Shown in pieces: positions 45,149-55,168 of a DNA stretch of 64,000 bases (positions are counted from its first letter, which is position 1; the number at the start of each line of letters is the position of its first letter). Location of the stretch: positions 310,001 through 374,000 of the forward strand of contig JAKFAO010000003.1 in assembly GCA_021527695.1 (NCBI GenBank), given 5' to 3'. The translations under genes were made by a program, and so were the position numbers. The stretch is from Naematelia aurantialba. Lineage: Eukaryota > Basidiomycota > Tremellomycetes > Tremellales > Naemateliaceae. The notes under the pieces are model-generated. The model had not been told where the DNA came from and ran no database searches. It worked only from the letters and a program-made list of their open reading frames with translations.

Positions 45149-47146
45149 TCAAGCTTCCTCGTTCGTTGTGGCGTCGAGTGGTGCCGCCCCCTCTTCCGGC
45201 TTTGGCTGCTCGACGTTGTTTTGTACCAACGCCTCAGACACCTCCACCTCCGTCTCCTGCTTCTGCTCTGTCTCCGTCTCCTGCTCTTGCTCTGTCTCCT
45301 GCTCCGTCTCCTGCTCCTGCTCCTGATCCTGCTCCGTCTCCTGCTCCGTCTCCTGCTCCGTCTGCGTCTCCACCTCCGTCTCCTGCTCCTGCTCCGCCTC
45401 CTGCTCCTGCTCCGTGTTGTTGCTGCTTTCCGCTGGCGGTATCTCCGCTTCAGTCGCGACCTTATCTTCGGCGCGCTTTTCTGCAATCTCAGGACTGGGT
45501 TCCAGCCCCTCCGCTTGGGCAGGTGCATGCAGCGTGACCTCAATTTCAGCTGGGCCATGCGCGCTTTGCCCGCCCTCTTCTGTGAGGTCCACCACATCCA
45601 TGCCGTCTGCAGGTGGTGGCGGCAGTTCCTTGTCGTGTTCGGCGCTGCCGGTGTCGGCTGTGCTCGCTCGTTTTCTCGAGAAGAAGCTCGAGAGCTTCCT
45701 GGTCGTCAGGGGCGGGGCCGGGGTCGACGCTGCGGGAGACGCGATCCCCTTTGTCCAGCCGCTGACAAAGTTGCCCAAGGGCGTGCTGCTGGGCGGCACG
45801 GCCGAGACGTTGGATTCCGTCGGCAGTTCCCCCGACGGAGGCAGAGGCGACATCATCGGCGTTGTCCCTGATGATCGCTTGGACGAGAGGTCGGGAGAGA
45901 GGCTGAGGTGCGGCGTAGCAGGTGGTTCGACCGCAGTGCTCGGTGTCGGTGAGGCGGGGCCGAGACCTGCTCGCCCTGCAAACAACTTGAATCCCCACAT
46001 CTTCTTCTCTTCCCGCCTATCTCCTGGCGTCAGACCCCCGCCTCCTTCCGTGTGTTCGTCCACTTCGCGGTCGGTTGGGAGTGGCGGCAGACGGATTCCC
46101 TTGAGCAGGTCGACCATCGACTCAGTCATCGATCCACGCTTCATCATATCGTCCACGCGAGCCGCTGCTGAGTCGCCCGCTGAATCGCCCGCGCCAGCCG
46201 TGATGAACTCGCGCAACGCCTTGAGCGCCGATTCAGACGCTATTCGCGCCTCCTCGCTCTCGTCAAGTCGCCGCTGAAGCGCCTGCACGTCGGCGCGTAA
46301 CCGCGCAGCCTCTTCCTTGGCCGCCTGGTCAGACTTGTCCTTGGGTGAGGCAGGCAGGCCACTGGCCGAGTGACGTTTCGGCAAAGGAGGCGCTTCAGCA
46401 CCACCACTGGTACTGGGAATAGACATGGCCGCCGACTCGTCAAAGAAGCCAGACTGCGCCGAGGGCGATGTGGATGCTGCGGGCGGGGTCGTCACCGACG
46501 AGCTACCGAGCCTGAGCTCGCGTAGACCGCCTTTGGTCGTGGTCGCCTTAAACTCGCTACTGGGCGAGGTTCCGTGGCTCGACTCTCCCGGTTCAGACTG
46601 CGAGCCGACTCGTCCGTGGCCTCTGCCAGCCAAGATCGACTGCCGCTTGCTCAGCTTTGCCGGGCCCTGGCTCTCGCCCACCGCCTCGTCGCCTTCGCCC
46701 GGCACCAGCCCCAGGCCGCCGACCCCACTCCCCGCTCCAGGGAGGAGAGATCCGCGTTTCCGATCCATATCCTGCTTCTGCAGGACCATGACACCTCGGC
46801 GCGCCTGCTCCACCTGCCCACGCAGGAGCTCCACATTCTCCTCGGCCATCTCGCGCCGCTTCACCTCGTCCTTCAGCTGGAGCTCGACAGCCTCCTTGGC
46901 TGCTGAGATGAATGTGTTTTGGTCTTTGAGCGACGCCAGTTCCGTCTCCAGATCAGAGAGCTGCATGAGGCGATCGCTTTGGGTTTGCAGGAGTGTGTGG
47001 GTGGACGCGAGCGACGCGCGCAAAGATGACACCAGCGTCTCGTATTCTGGCAGTGTCTGAGGCTCGTCCGAGACTGCAACCGCGTCTGCTACGCCCTCCA
47101 CACCCTCAGCAGGAAGGTTCGTGCTCGGAGCCGCGGGAGACGACAT
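45149..47146 (-). CDS. coiled-coil protein, possibly a Sec2/Rab GEF-like exocytosis factor
   Basis: A single uninterrupted exon encodes 665 residues. Residues about 25-125 form a coiled coil (LRASLASTHTLLQTQSDRLMQ, then LQLKDEVKRREMAEENVELL). This resembles the long parallel coiled coil of Sec2-type guanine nucleotide exchange factors that activate the secretory Rab Sec4/Rab8. A second short coil follows the region DKSDQAAKEEAARLRADVQ. A conserved-looking MWGFKLFAGRAG is at about residue 385. The rest is Ser/Pro-rich, and the last ~110 residues are a Glu/Gln/Thr repeat (TEQEQETEQE units) encoded by a DNA repeat. The Rab GEF assignment rests on the coil pattern alone; it could be another coiled-coil scaffold. 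The absence of introns is unusual for this window. Confidence 0.6.
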   Translation of the reverse strand: MSSPAAPSTNLPAEGVEGVADAVAVSDEPQTLPEYETLVSSLRASLASTHTLLQTQSDRLMQLSDLETELASLKDQNTFISAAKEAVELQLKDEVKRREMAEENVELLRGQVEQARRGVMVLQKQDMDRKRGSLLPGAGSGVGGLGLVPGEGDEAVGESQGPAKLSKRQSILAGRGHGRVGSQSEPGESSHGTSPSSEFKATTTKGGLRELRLGSSSVTTPPAASTSPSAQSGFFDESAAMSIPSTSGGAEAPPLPKRHSASGLPASPKDKSDQAAKEEAARLRADVQALQRRLDESEEARIASESALKALREFITAGAGDSAGDSAAARVDDMMKRGSMTESMVDLLKGIRLPPLPTDREVDEHTEGGGGLTPGDRREEKKMWGFKLFAGRAGLGPASPTPSTAVEPPATPHLSLSPDLSSKRSSGTTPMMSPLPPSGELPTESNVSAVPPSSTPLGNFVSGWTKGIASPAASTPAPPLTTRKLSSFFSRKRASTADTGSAEHDKELPPPPADGMDVVDLTEEGGQSAHGPAEIEVTLHAPAQAEGLEPSPEIAEKRAEDKVATEAEIPPAESSNNTEQEQEAEQEQETEVETQTEQETEQETEQDQEQEQETEQETEQEQETETEQKQETEVEVSEALVQNNVEQPKPEEGAAPLDATTNEEA
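45236..45415. repeat. CTCCTGCTC/CTCCGTCTC short tandem repeat, coding
   Basis: Repeats of a 12- to 18-bp module made of ctcctgctc and ctccgtctc. On the coding (minus) strand they spell the Glu-Gln-Glu-Thr tract near the C-terminus of the coiled-coil protein. It is translated in frame without stops. Confidence 0.85.
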
Positions 47147-47165
47147 CCTGTTTCGCGGACGCCCT

Positions 47166-47558
47166 TCACAGTCCTCTGGGAAGATATCGACTTATCGCGT
47201 CTCTCAAAAACAACCAGGCCGGTGGTCCGCGGTCCTTGAGCGTGTACTTGTACTCGTGAAGCTCGCGAACAGCGATGCAAGTGTTACCGTTGGTCCTATA
47301 TGCAGTCGAAGAGGGATTGTTGATATACGATGTGCGTACGCGACCAGACGGGTCGCCGACAAAGATTGTAGGATGCGGCTGCGAGAAGGCGGCCACGACT
47401 GGACTGATGGTCGTCAGGTATGGAGGTTGGCTGCGATGGGCGAAGGACGTCGCGAGGTGAGGCCCCTTGCTCGCTGGGACGAGCGGTGTGACAGCTGGAT
47501 AAAAGACCAGAGCTGTGCGAGTATAGGTGGTATGGGAGATGTGGCAACCCGGAACCAC
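47166..47558 (-). CDS. doubtful small gene or exon, function unknown
   Basis: An open minus-strand frame ends in TGA at 47166. Its last ~85 codons look like real coding sequence, with C/G-rich third positions and a mixed, non-repetitive composition (AFSQPHPTIFVGDPSGRV, CIAVRELHEYKYTLKDRG). No ATG is available within the frame, so at least one upstream exon would be needed. A Met codon near 47670 followed by a donor GTAAAC is a candidate but gives the wrong phase. It lies between Y14 and the coiled-coil gene, whose start is only 20 bp downstream. It may instead be part of that gene's leader. Confidence 0.3.
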   Translation of the reverse strand: MVPGCHISHTTYTRTALVFYPAVTPLVPASKGPHLATSFAHRSQPPYLTTISPVVAAFSQPHPTIFVGDPSGRVRTSYINNPSSTAYRTNGNTCIAVRELHEYKYTLKDRGPPAWLFLRDAISRYLPRGL

Positions 47559-47826
47559 ACCACATCTGTTTTTAGCTGCGAGGCGTTTCTCCTTCCACTG
47601 CGTTATCTCCGTCCGCGCTCTGAGCCTGTTTACAGCGACAAGCTGTACGGCTTATGGGACCTCGGCATGGCAGATCATTGGTAGCCATTTACGAGGCTTG
47701 CAGCGTGGAGGATGTACATGTACAATGCATAGAGGTCGATTCGCCCCATTTTATGTTTCGCGTGCGGTGCCACCTAGCCTCAACGTTCCAGCCTTCCATC
47801 CGTATCCGCATCCGCCTCTACATCTG

Positions 47827-48729
47827 CTACCTTCTTCCAGGCGATACTGAACGATCTCTTCCCGTCCGCCTAGGTGCTGGTGCGCGCCGTCCGCCAGCTG
47901 GTGCTTTGGCAAACGCAAAATCGCTACCCGAGCGTTAGCGGCTTGCAGATACAGTATGAAGAAGTGAAGCGAGTGCAGCTCAGAGCATCCAGCACTCACG
48001 TCGCGATGGTCTTTTCGAGAAAGGTCGTCCCGTTTGTCCCTTTGATTGCTTTTTCTGCCTCTTCTTTCGTAGCGTACTCGACCAATGCGTAGCCCTACAG
48101 CGAATCAAGTATTAGCGACCGAAATAATCGCCACCTGCGCCTGCTACTCTGCGCCACCACCCTCTGCCAGCCAGGACTGTATGGACACAGGTCACGGAAG
48201 CATGGAGACAGGAACTATGCCGCTTTCCAACTCACCATCACGTAACCCGTCCGCCTATTCAGTGCCATGGACAGGTTCTTCACCTCTCCATAATCGCCAA
48301 AGAGGTCCTGCAGATCCTCTTCTGTTGCCTCCTCGTTCAGACCAGTGATGATGATGATCCACCCCTCTACAGCTGTAGTCTCAAGCGAGTCGAGGTATCA
48401 AGCGAATGTTGCAGGGTTGTCCGAGATAGTAAGAAGAGGTCCGAACAGAGCGGGATGCATTGGACAGAATGGCAGGCAGAGTGTGGTGATGAGGCGTGAG
48501 ACAACCACATCAGAAAGCGAGAAAATGGGCAACGCAACGACCTGATCAGCGGATATTCATGCGTGTACCGTGCATAACAACTCACACCTCGCTGCCCACC
48601 CGTGGTCGCCGGATGCACCGTTCGTCCGGGCTACAAGACATCAGCATGCTAGACGTGTAGCGTCGGCCACAAGAAGCTGTCCTGTTACGAAATCCACAGC
48701 AACTCACTCTCCATGTCCACATCTGCCAT
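47827..48729 (-). CDS. RBM8A: exon-junction complex RNA-binding protein Y14 (RBM8)
   Basis: Y14 pairs with Mago in the exon junction complex deposited on spliced mRNA. The protein starts MADVDME (ATG 48729). A single RRM spans several exons: [20 protein letters not shown] (RNP2 region), [22 protein letters not shown], and [19 protein letters not shown] (RNP1 region), then [18 protein letters not shown]. These match the Y14 consensus closely, including the EEATEED and RRTGY segments. The basic C-terminal tail [14 protein letters not shown] is the usual RS-like phosphorylation site. The RRM exon joins (donor after YVM, donor at ATIAT) are clean. The joins of the first two exons (48729-48708 and about 48630-48588) to the RRM exon are not resolved in phase. 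Confidence 0.9.
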
Positions 48730-49042
48730 GATGACTGCTGCTGACCGCTTTTGCGATATGGATGCCGGTCGAATGCTGTGGACAAGACGAGAGATGATGT
48801 CCCAGGAGCAGCGTATAATCCTTTGCTGGCAAAAGTCGGTGGCTGCACTCGTCGAGTGATCAACGGAAGCAATTACGGCGATATGAACAGGTTTCCCCGA
48901 GTGGTGGCGGGAGCTTTGTCACTCTGATGCTGCAGGCTTGCGATGCATTGATGCATATAGATGGCAGCGCGCCCACGACGACTGGGAGCAGAAGCAGCAC
49001 CACTCCAAGCTGGGAATAAGCCAAGATGGATGAAAGATATAG
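48730..49042. other. intergenic, no gene recognised
   Basis: 313 bp between the Y14 start codon and the TRM10 stop, both genes on the minus strand, so this should hold the Y14 promoter and the TRM10 3' end. Short frames only. Confidence 0.4.
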
Positions 49043-50787
49043 CTATGCATTCAATGCTGCTTCTTCATCTACACCCTCCAATGCGTAATCCATGGCGTCT
49101 GGTGTACCCAATTCGCCTCCGCCCGCGCCTACTCTACCAGCATCAATGCCGACGCCATTGGCGACAGATGCCTCAACGCCCTCTACTCCTGCATGATGAG
49201 GTTTGTGGGATTTACCGTCGTGAAACTTCCGTCGAGGCATGACTGCCTCAAAAGCCTCTTGCCACGATTCAGTGGCAATATAGCGGACCAGGATCTCAAA
49301 CACCTACCGCGCGCATCAGTGATAGCTTTTCGAGTGATGCCATCGAGCTCACCTGATTGACGGTCAATACCTTTCGAGTCTGTAGGTTTTGTAGATACGT
49401 CCCGATCGGAAGTCTCGCTGTGCGGATCCCTAACTTGACGGCCTTATCTTGGCAAATATTCTAAACACCGGACCATAAGCTCAACCACGTCAAGACAGAT
49501 CGCGAATCACATACCTTGAAGCGGTTGCGGTCGACAAGACCTCCAATGATATACACCTCGTCCTCGGACAAGGTCGTGAGCTCTTCTTCCGAGTCGGCGG
49601 AAAGGTACACGAGTCGGTGTCTCGAAGTCAGAGGGGGTGGGAGCTTGGGGTGAGAGAGCTTCGACATGAGGGGATCTACGCTGTATGGTTCCCCGGAATC
49701 TTCAGGCACAATATTAGGTAGGTCGCCATCCGCCTGTGCGGCCGTCGTTGGTTTGACCTCGTTCTTCCGGGGGTCCGGTGGAGAGGACGACACGGAAAGG
49801 GGGATTTCGGCATCCTCGCTGAATGCCTTGACTAGCTCGTCTAACCCTGCACCCCACCATGAGCTGCGGGACCACCTTTCCCAGCTTGACTTCTTCATTC
49901 TTCCCCATAGTCTAGGCGAGACGTCGGGCGAGAAGGAAGTATGCAAGACGGTGGCGATTGGTCGACGGGCCGTACGGTTCGCAGAGTACAGATGTCCAAG
50001 TTGAGTCGACATGGAGACAATCTCCTATACAAACGCGCCTGATCAGCTCTAGACACCTTGTGAGGTCATATCAGGCGCAGCGGTGGAAAGCAGGCAGTAA
50101 GGAAGGAAGATAGGAAGATAGGAAGGCATAGAGACGGACCTGCTCCGTCATACACTCATCAAACCCTAGATCAATCACTACTCCGCCCTTCCACTCGCCA
50201 ACAACATCTTCTCTCTTAGAGGACGCTCGTTTCCTAGCTCTGCGATTTTGAGCCCGCGTATCCAGCAACAACTGTTCTTCCGGAGACAAGAGGCCTGCCC
50301 TCGCCTTTTCATGAAGGGCAGTACGGTTGGCACGACGCCGTTCCTTCTCCGCTTCACGCCTCGCGGGTTTCAAGGCCGCAAGTTTGGCCTAACCAGAACG
50401 TCTCGCCAAACGGGATGCGAGAAGACGGTCGGCGCATTGCGACAACGCCGGATGCCAGAGAAGAACGTCGGTGTCCGACGGGGAGGATTGCAGAGAGTGG
50501 TAAGTGCGAGCAGTGTTCAATAGCCAGTACGTTAGGTGGATACAGCCGGAATTGGGATAGCAGGAGTAGCCTGATGTCAGTGCACAAAACTCCAGGCAGC
50601 TGCAGTTGAAACATGCGCTCACCTGTTTTGCGGCCTTTTTCATCGCTGACTTTGACATGCCCCCCTCGCCTTGCGCAGCAGGCTTGGACGGACCAGCCTC
50701 ACTTGACGGTCCAACCCCATGGCTGTTCATGTAGGATTCTTCTGGGTCGCTCTCCATCCGGGTGTCTGTCAAATGTAACGTCTCCAA
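49043..50787 (-). CDS. TRM10: tRNA (guanine-9-N1)-methyltransferase
   Basis: SPOUT-fold enzyme that methylates N1 of G9 in tRNAs using S-adenosylmethionine. The N-terminus is followed by the basic, helical region typical of Trm10 (MSKSAMKKAAK, ARREAEKERRRANRTALHEK, QNRRARKRASSKRED). Then come VVIDLGFDECMTEQEI, STQLGHLYSANRTARRP, the core HRLVYLSADSEEEL and the conserved EVYIIGGLVDRNRFK of the cofactor knot. ARLPIGTYLQNLQTRKVLTVNQVFEILVRY finishes the domain. A C-terminal Gly/Ala-rich acidic extension follows. Exons are separated by introns near 50600, 50100, 49480 and 49330. Met codons at 50787 and 50757 are both possible starts. The gene is divergent from UBC1, with 298 bp between starts. 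Confidence 0.93.
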
Positions 50788-50812
50788 CTCTCAAGAAACC
50801 AGCAGTGCTGTG

Positions 50813-50820
50813 TCACGTGA
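50813..50820. promoter_or_regulatory. TCACGTGA palindrome in the TRM10/UBC1 divergent promoter
   Basis: Same octamer as at 483, 20772, 25379 and 53237. It is 26 bp upstream of the TRM10 outer ATG. Confidence 0.45.
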
Positions 50821-51085
50821 TTCAAGCCTCGTGGTCACAAGAGCTTTAATTTGATTCCGCTGCCCCGTGCCTGGGAGTCTCCTCTCGATGCTGCCAGATT
50901 GTACCCGATCTTCTTCATTGTAATCTTTGTCTCTCTCTCGCTGCAGTCATCCAACTTGTTTCGATAGTAGACGCACCCAGACACTCATTGACTGGATATC
51001 ACAGTTGTTCTGGCTATCCTGGGACATCAGCGTAACACAACAAAAAGTCTCTCAAAGCACAAACGAGGAGGGGGTTACCGCCAAT

Positions 51086-52434
51086 ATGTCCGATGCTCGA
51101 TTACGGAGAGTACAGAAGGAGATCAAGGGTGAGCCGATCGGCACTCCAGCCTTGCCTAGCGATGCAGCGCCTGGGATGGAGATGATTTCCGTGGTTTATG
51201 GTGCTGATATTGGACGAAAGATTGCGCAAAGGATAAGACCTCGCAGATATCCATTGAGAGTAAGCGTCTCTCCTTCCTTCTTTCGTCAGCCGGACTATCA
51301 CTGACAGGGTCTAGTGGTAGATGAGAGTCCATTCCACCTCATCGGAGCCTTTCCTGGACCGGTGAGTTCAGTGTGTGTCCCTCCTAAGCAGAGGCTGACA
51401 ATGGATAGCCTGATACGCCTTATGAGGGGGGATATTATGAGGTTGTAAGTCATCTTCTATCATATTGCAACAGGCGCTGTTCTAATACGTGATGGAAGGA
51501 TATACACATTCCAGATGCATATCCCTTTAAACCCGTCAAGATGAAGTTCATTACGTATGTCTATCACTTGGACTCCTTATCATCGTCTGGCTGGCACGCT
51601 GACGATCGAGCAGAAAAGTTTACCGTGAGCTAGCCTGGTAGTCATGGTGCAGCTGATGCTAAAACCGTCAGATCCAAACGTTTCGTCGGCAAGTGTGAGT
51701 CTACGGCATGTTATATTACAACGTGGCTAACGAGTTGCCAGGGAGCGATTTGTCTCGGTGTGTGGATCATAAGACTAGCGAGTAGAGCTGACGTTGGGAA
51801 AGACATATTGAAGGATGCTTGGTCACCAGTCAGTTTCCAGCTCACCATCCTTTGGTTCAAAGCTGATGATATACAGGTACTCACTCTCAAGTCCACGCTC
51901 ATCTCCCTCCAGTCCCTCCTCTGCGACCCCGTGCCGAATGACCCTCAAGACGCAGAAGGCGAGCCGTCATCTCCTGCCATGTGATCCCTACTGACAACTT
52001 CACAGTTGCCAAACATTATTTGACTGATCGCGCTTCCTTCACAGCAACAGCGAAACATTGGGCACAAGCATATGCTCAGGCGCCAGCATCCAAGCAGAAA
52101 CCAGTCCCGGGCAGGCAGTCTTCAGATGCGGAGATGGCAGGATTGGCAGAGTCAAGTGTACAGTCGTTCACGGATATGGGGTTCGAGAGAGCCAAAGTAG
52201 TGAGTGCAACTTCTGTACGATCCACAGACGCTGATGATGAACAGATCAGTGTTCTGAAAAAGCTGAACTACCGGTACGTCTACACGAGCGAAACTATAAG
52301 TGGTGGTGGTGGCGCTGATGCCTTTCAAAGGGGAAACAACCTTTCAAATATACACGAGTCAACGGTGGGTGTATCCCTTGGCAAGAGATCTGCTGCTGAG
52401 CGTGTAAAAGGTTCTGGAAGAGCTGTTCAAGTGA
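51086..52434 (+). CDS. UBC1: ubiquitin-conjugating enzyme E2 with C-terminal UBA domain (Ubc1/UBE2K)
   Basis: Fourteen short exons give 219 residues: 51086-51128, 51221-51259, 51315-51361, 51409-51444, 51499-51554, 51614-51624 (11 nt), 51672-51694, 51742-51757 (16 nt), 51803-51828, 51877-51958, 52006-52199, 52245-52273, 52331-52364 and 52411-52434. E2 core: [20 protein letters not shown], the HPN motif, and the active-site Cys in [14 protein letters not shown]. After the core a UBA domain follows ([33 protein letters not shown]), which defines the Ubc1/UBE2K class that builds K48-linked chains. Intron 10 (51959-52005) fits only with a GC donor. The gene has the highest intron density in the window. 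Confidence 0.95.
51959..52005 (+). other. GC-AG intron in UBC1
   Basis: 47-nt intron with donor GCGAGC, branch-like CTGAC and acceptor CACAG. It joins DPQDAE to VAKHYL in phase 1. The nearest GT (51966) gives a frameshift. Confidence 0.65.
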
Positions 52435-52581
52435 GACGATCGACGCATTCGGGGGGGAGTATATTGTGTAGAGATGCTGCCATAGCACGATCATATAGCT
52501 TGATAGCCCGTCATACATTTCACCTGTACATCAAGGCCTCTCCACATGATGAATATTCTGCCCCTCCTTCCGCGTCTCACG

Positions 52582-53056
52582 TTACGCCTGTTTCTGGAGT
52601 GTTGTTGATCTTACTCCTTGCTTCTGTGCAGCCTCCAGCGTAGCTCTTTGGCGGAACTCTAAGACTCTGCGTTGGTTGAAGTAATCGACCTGCAATAGGC
52701 GGTGATCAGTGTCCATCCCCTGAGATGATAGTAACGGGGTCACCCAGAAGGTGGATGTGGATGTGGCCCGGGGACGTACTTACCCAGCTTTTAGAACATG
52801 CACCCTCGTATTTCAATTTCTCTCCAACGCAGAACCCGCCTTCTGGCTCGGCTGGCGCCTGCGCTGACGCTGGAATCCCCGGCTGTACCATCCCATGCTT
52901 TGTCAGACAGTCAAAGTAGGTGTCCCGCGCCGACCAACATGCTGCGCGCTGTTCGCGATTCAGAGCGGCGGGCGAGCCGTCGGGATTGGTAGCTGTCGCT
53001 GGGCCGCTGGAGGACGAGGCCGAGGAACCTGAAGATGAGGAGGAGAATGGCCACAT
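52582..53056 (-). CDS. COA6: cytochrome c oxidase assembly factor 6
   Basis: Two exons (53056-52784, 52689-52582) encode 126 residues. Coa6 is an intermembrane-space protein that helps deliver copper to Cox2. After a Ser-rich N-terminus (MWPFSSSSSG) the CHCH fold is seen: CWSARDTYFDC is a Cx9C and CVGEKLKYEGAC a Cx10C, the spacing that distinguishes Coa6. CSKSWVDYFNQRRVLEF follows, as in the family. There is no classical presequence, as expected for Mia40 substrates. A Ser/Ala/Pro insertion lies between the two cysteine pairs. The gene is divergent from the NUFIP1-like gene across 274 bp. Confidence 0.94.
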
Positions 53057-53206
53057 GGTGCTGGTAGATGTATGGATGCTGAATAAGTTGGTAGGGAGAG
53101 ACACCTGCTGTGCGATGCTCCAGCTGAGAAGACAGGAATGCAGCAAACCGCCAGGCCATCGGAAGCGGGAGAACGAAATCGAAGATCGGCTAGGAAGACA
53201 CGAGAG

Positions 53207-53244
53207 TTCCACGTGGGTCTCACGTGGAAATTTCAGTCACGTGA
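53207..53244. promoter_or_regulatory. inverted-repeat E-box cluster between COA6 and NUFIP1
   Basis: TTCCACGTG-GGTCT-CACGTGGAA (53207-53229) is a perfect inverted repeat with 9-bp arms, each arm containing CACGTG. A third site, TCACGTGA, follows at 53237-53244. It is the densest such cluster in the window and is placed midway between the two divergent starts. Confidence 0.6.
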
Positions 53245-53330
53245 TGTCTTGCCCAAAAGTCGGTGTGGTCATTGTGTTGGCGGGTAACGCAGCTCGTGTT
53301 TGACAACGAGACTCTGACAACCTGCAGAGT

Positions 53331-55168
53331 ATGTCGTACGGCCGACCGCCGAGCGGGCTCCCGCAGCGGCCAACAGCTGGCTCATCAAACCCTCGGCCTC
53401 CACGACAACCTCCCCGCCAACAGCCTCGCCAACAGCACCTCCAGCAACCGCCATATCATCCCTCCGCTGGCGCGTACACGCCGTATCAGGCGCTGCAGCT
53501 CCCCGTTAACCCCTGGCACAACGCTACTGGTGGCTATCCGTATCCCCCACCCCCACCTCCGTCCTATCCGTACCAAGCCAGTCCGACGTACGGCCACTCG
53601 CTCTTCCAGCAGCCCACAGCGACAGTGACCCCGGACGGCTACTCCTACTCCCCCGCTTACCTGAGTGCCCACCAGGTTGCCCCGCAAGGACAGACGACGA
53701 ACCAGCCTCAGGCGCCACCCAACAAGCGGCCGCGCCCTAATCCGCCAGCGGTTGCTGGACCGTCCTCCAAAGCGTGGCGGAACTGCTCGTACCCTGGCTG
53801 CAAGTTTGTAGGAGCCGGCGAGGAGGTAGAGATACACGAGGGGGATCGGCACCTGATCTTTCCTCCGGGCCATGTCACGGAAAAGAGCGAGGAGGAGGAA
53901 CGCTTTGCCAAGACCAAGGGGTTAGTCCAGGCGCATGTTTCTACAAGTGTGTGGGATGTTGACGTCTGGGGATAGACCAGAACCGTTTATACAAGGTACT
54001 GGGATCAGGCTTGAGACAGCCGAGGACGTAGCAAAGTGGGTAGCGGAGCGGAAAGCAAACTACCCCTCGAAGCAACGCATAGCGGAAAAGGTTGGTCACA
54101 TCTCTCTTTCTGACGCAGAGGGCAAACGCATGCTACTTGCCAACGCGGCTGACGGTTCGGTAGGAAGAGGAGCGGCGAGCAGCCATTGCGCGTGGAGATA
54201 GGCCGGATAGAGGACATGGGAGAGGGCGTGGAAGAGGGGGTGCGTTTGGGCACAGGAGCGACCCGGCATCGCAAGCGGAGGATTGGGGCAGGGTCGCTCC
54301 CGTTGCGGGAAATGGGACGGGAGGATGGAGCACAACTGCCAGTCAGCGAGGAAGGGGCAGAGGCAGGGGCCGTGAGGGCCGTGGAGGCGGGGCACGGATT
54401 ACTGGTGGTAGGGAGACTGCTTCGAGCGCCAGGGGTAACATGCCCCTGTCCGAGATGGTGCCTCACGATCAGCCGCCATCAGCGGCGCTCCCCAAGGTTG
54501 AGGTGGCACCTGCCTCCGGCCTGGTCGACTACGAGACTTCGAGCGAGTCGTCATCCGACGAGTCTGAGTCAGACGCCGAATCGAGCTCAAGCTCAAGCTC
54601 CGACAGTGTATCGAGTGCTCCGGTAGACGAGCGTGGCAACGCTATGGTCGCTATGGTCCCGGAAAAGGCACCGAAACACGACCGCCCAGTCTGCAAGTTC
54701 TTTGCAAAGAGCGGCAAGTGCAGGCTCGGCGATAACTGCAGGTTCGCACATACCGTGAGTCGACTGACCGAATTATACGGAGTTGATACAATCTTAGGTT
54801 CAGGAGAAGGCTATCGAGACTCAAGGAGCGGTACCACCCGGTGACCGTCGAAAATTACCTCGCCAGCCTCCAGCCAAGAAGCCCAACGCTTTCGCTCGTC
54901 CTAGCATGCTGGGCGCCGTATGTCTTCTCCTCGTATCGTGGACGGTTGACGCTCATGGAGCTAGCTTTTGGCCACCCCCATTCGAAACACCTTGTCTCAG
55001 CTGTCTCAGACGATCCGATTTCTGGTCGCAAACGACATGCTCAAAGGCGTGGAGCTGCGTCCCGGCGAAGCGGAAGAACAAGAAAGAAACCGAAACAAGG
55101 TGACGGTCGTTGACAAGTTGGATCCCGGCCCTGCTAGTGCTCTGGAACAATCCACCGAAGGTGTTTGA
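53331..55168 (+). CDS. NUFIP1/Rsa1-like snoRNP assembly factor with CCCH zinc finger
   Basis: Five exons (53331-53920, 53976-54090, 54164-54754, 54798-54917, 54965-55168) encode 539 residues. NUFIP1/Rsa1 scaffolds box C/D snoRNP assembly with Snu13 and the R2TP complex. The N-terminal 130 residues are Pro/Gln/Tyr-rich. A degenerate C2H2-type finger follows (CSYPGCKFVG ... HEGDRH). The family-defining NUFIP1 motif is intact: GIRLETAEDVAKWVAERK then NYPSKQRIAEK. After it come Arg/Gly repeats, an acidic Ser tract and a CCCH finger (CKFFAKSGKC-RLGDNC-RFAH, spacing C-x8-C-x5-C-x3-H). The C-terminus has ANDMLKGVELRPGE. The donor of intron 1 (GTTAGT) is slightly unusual. Confidence 0.88.
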
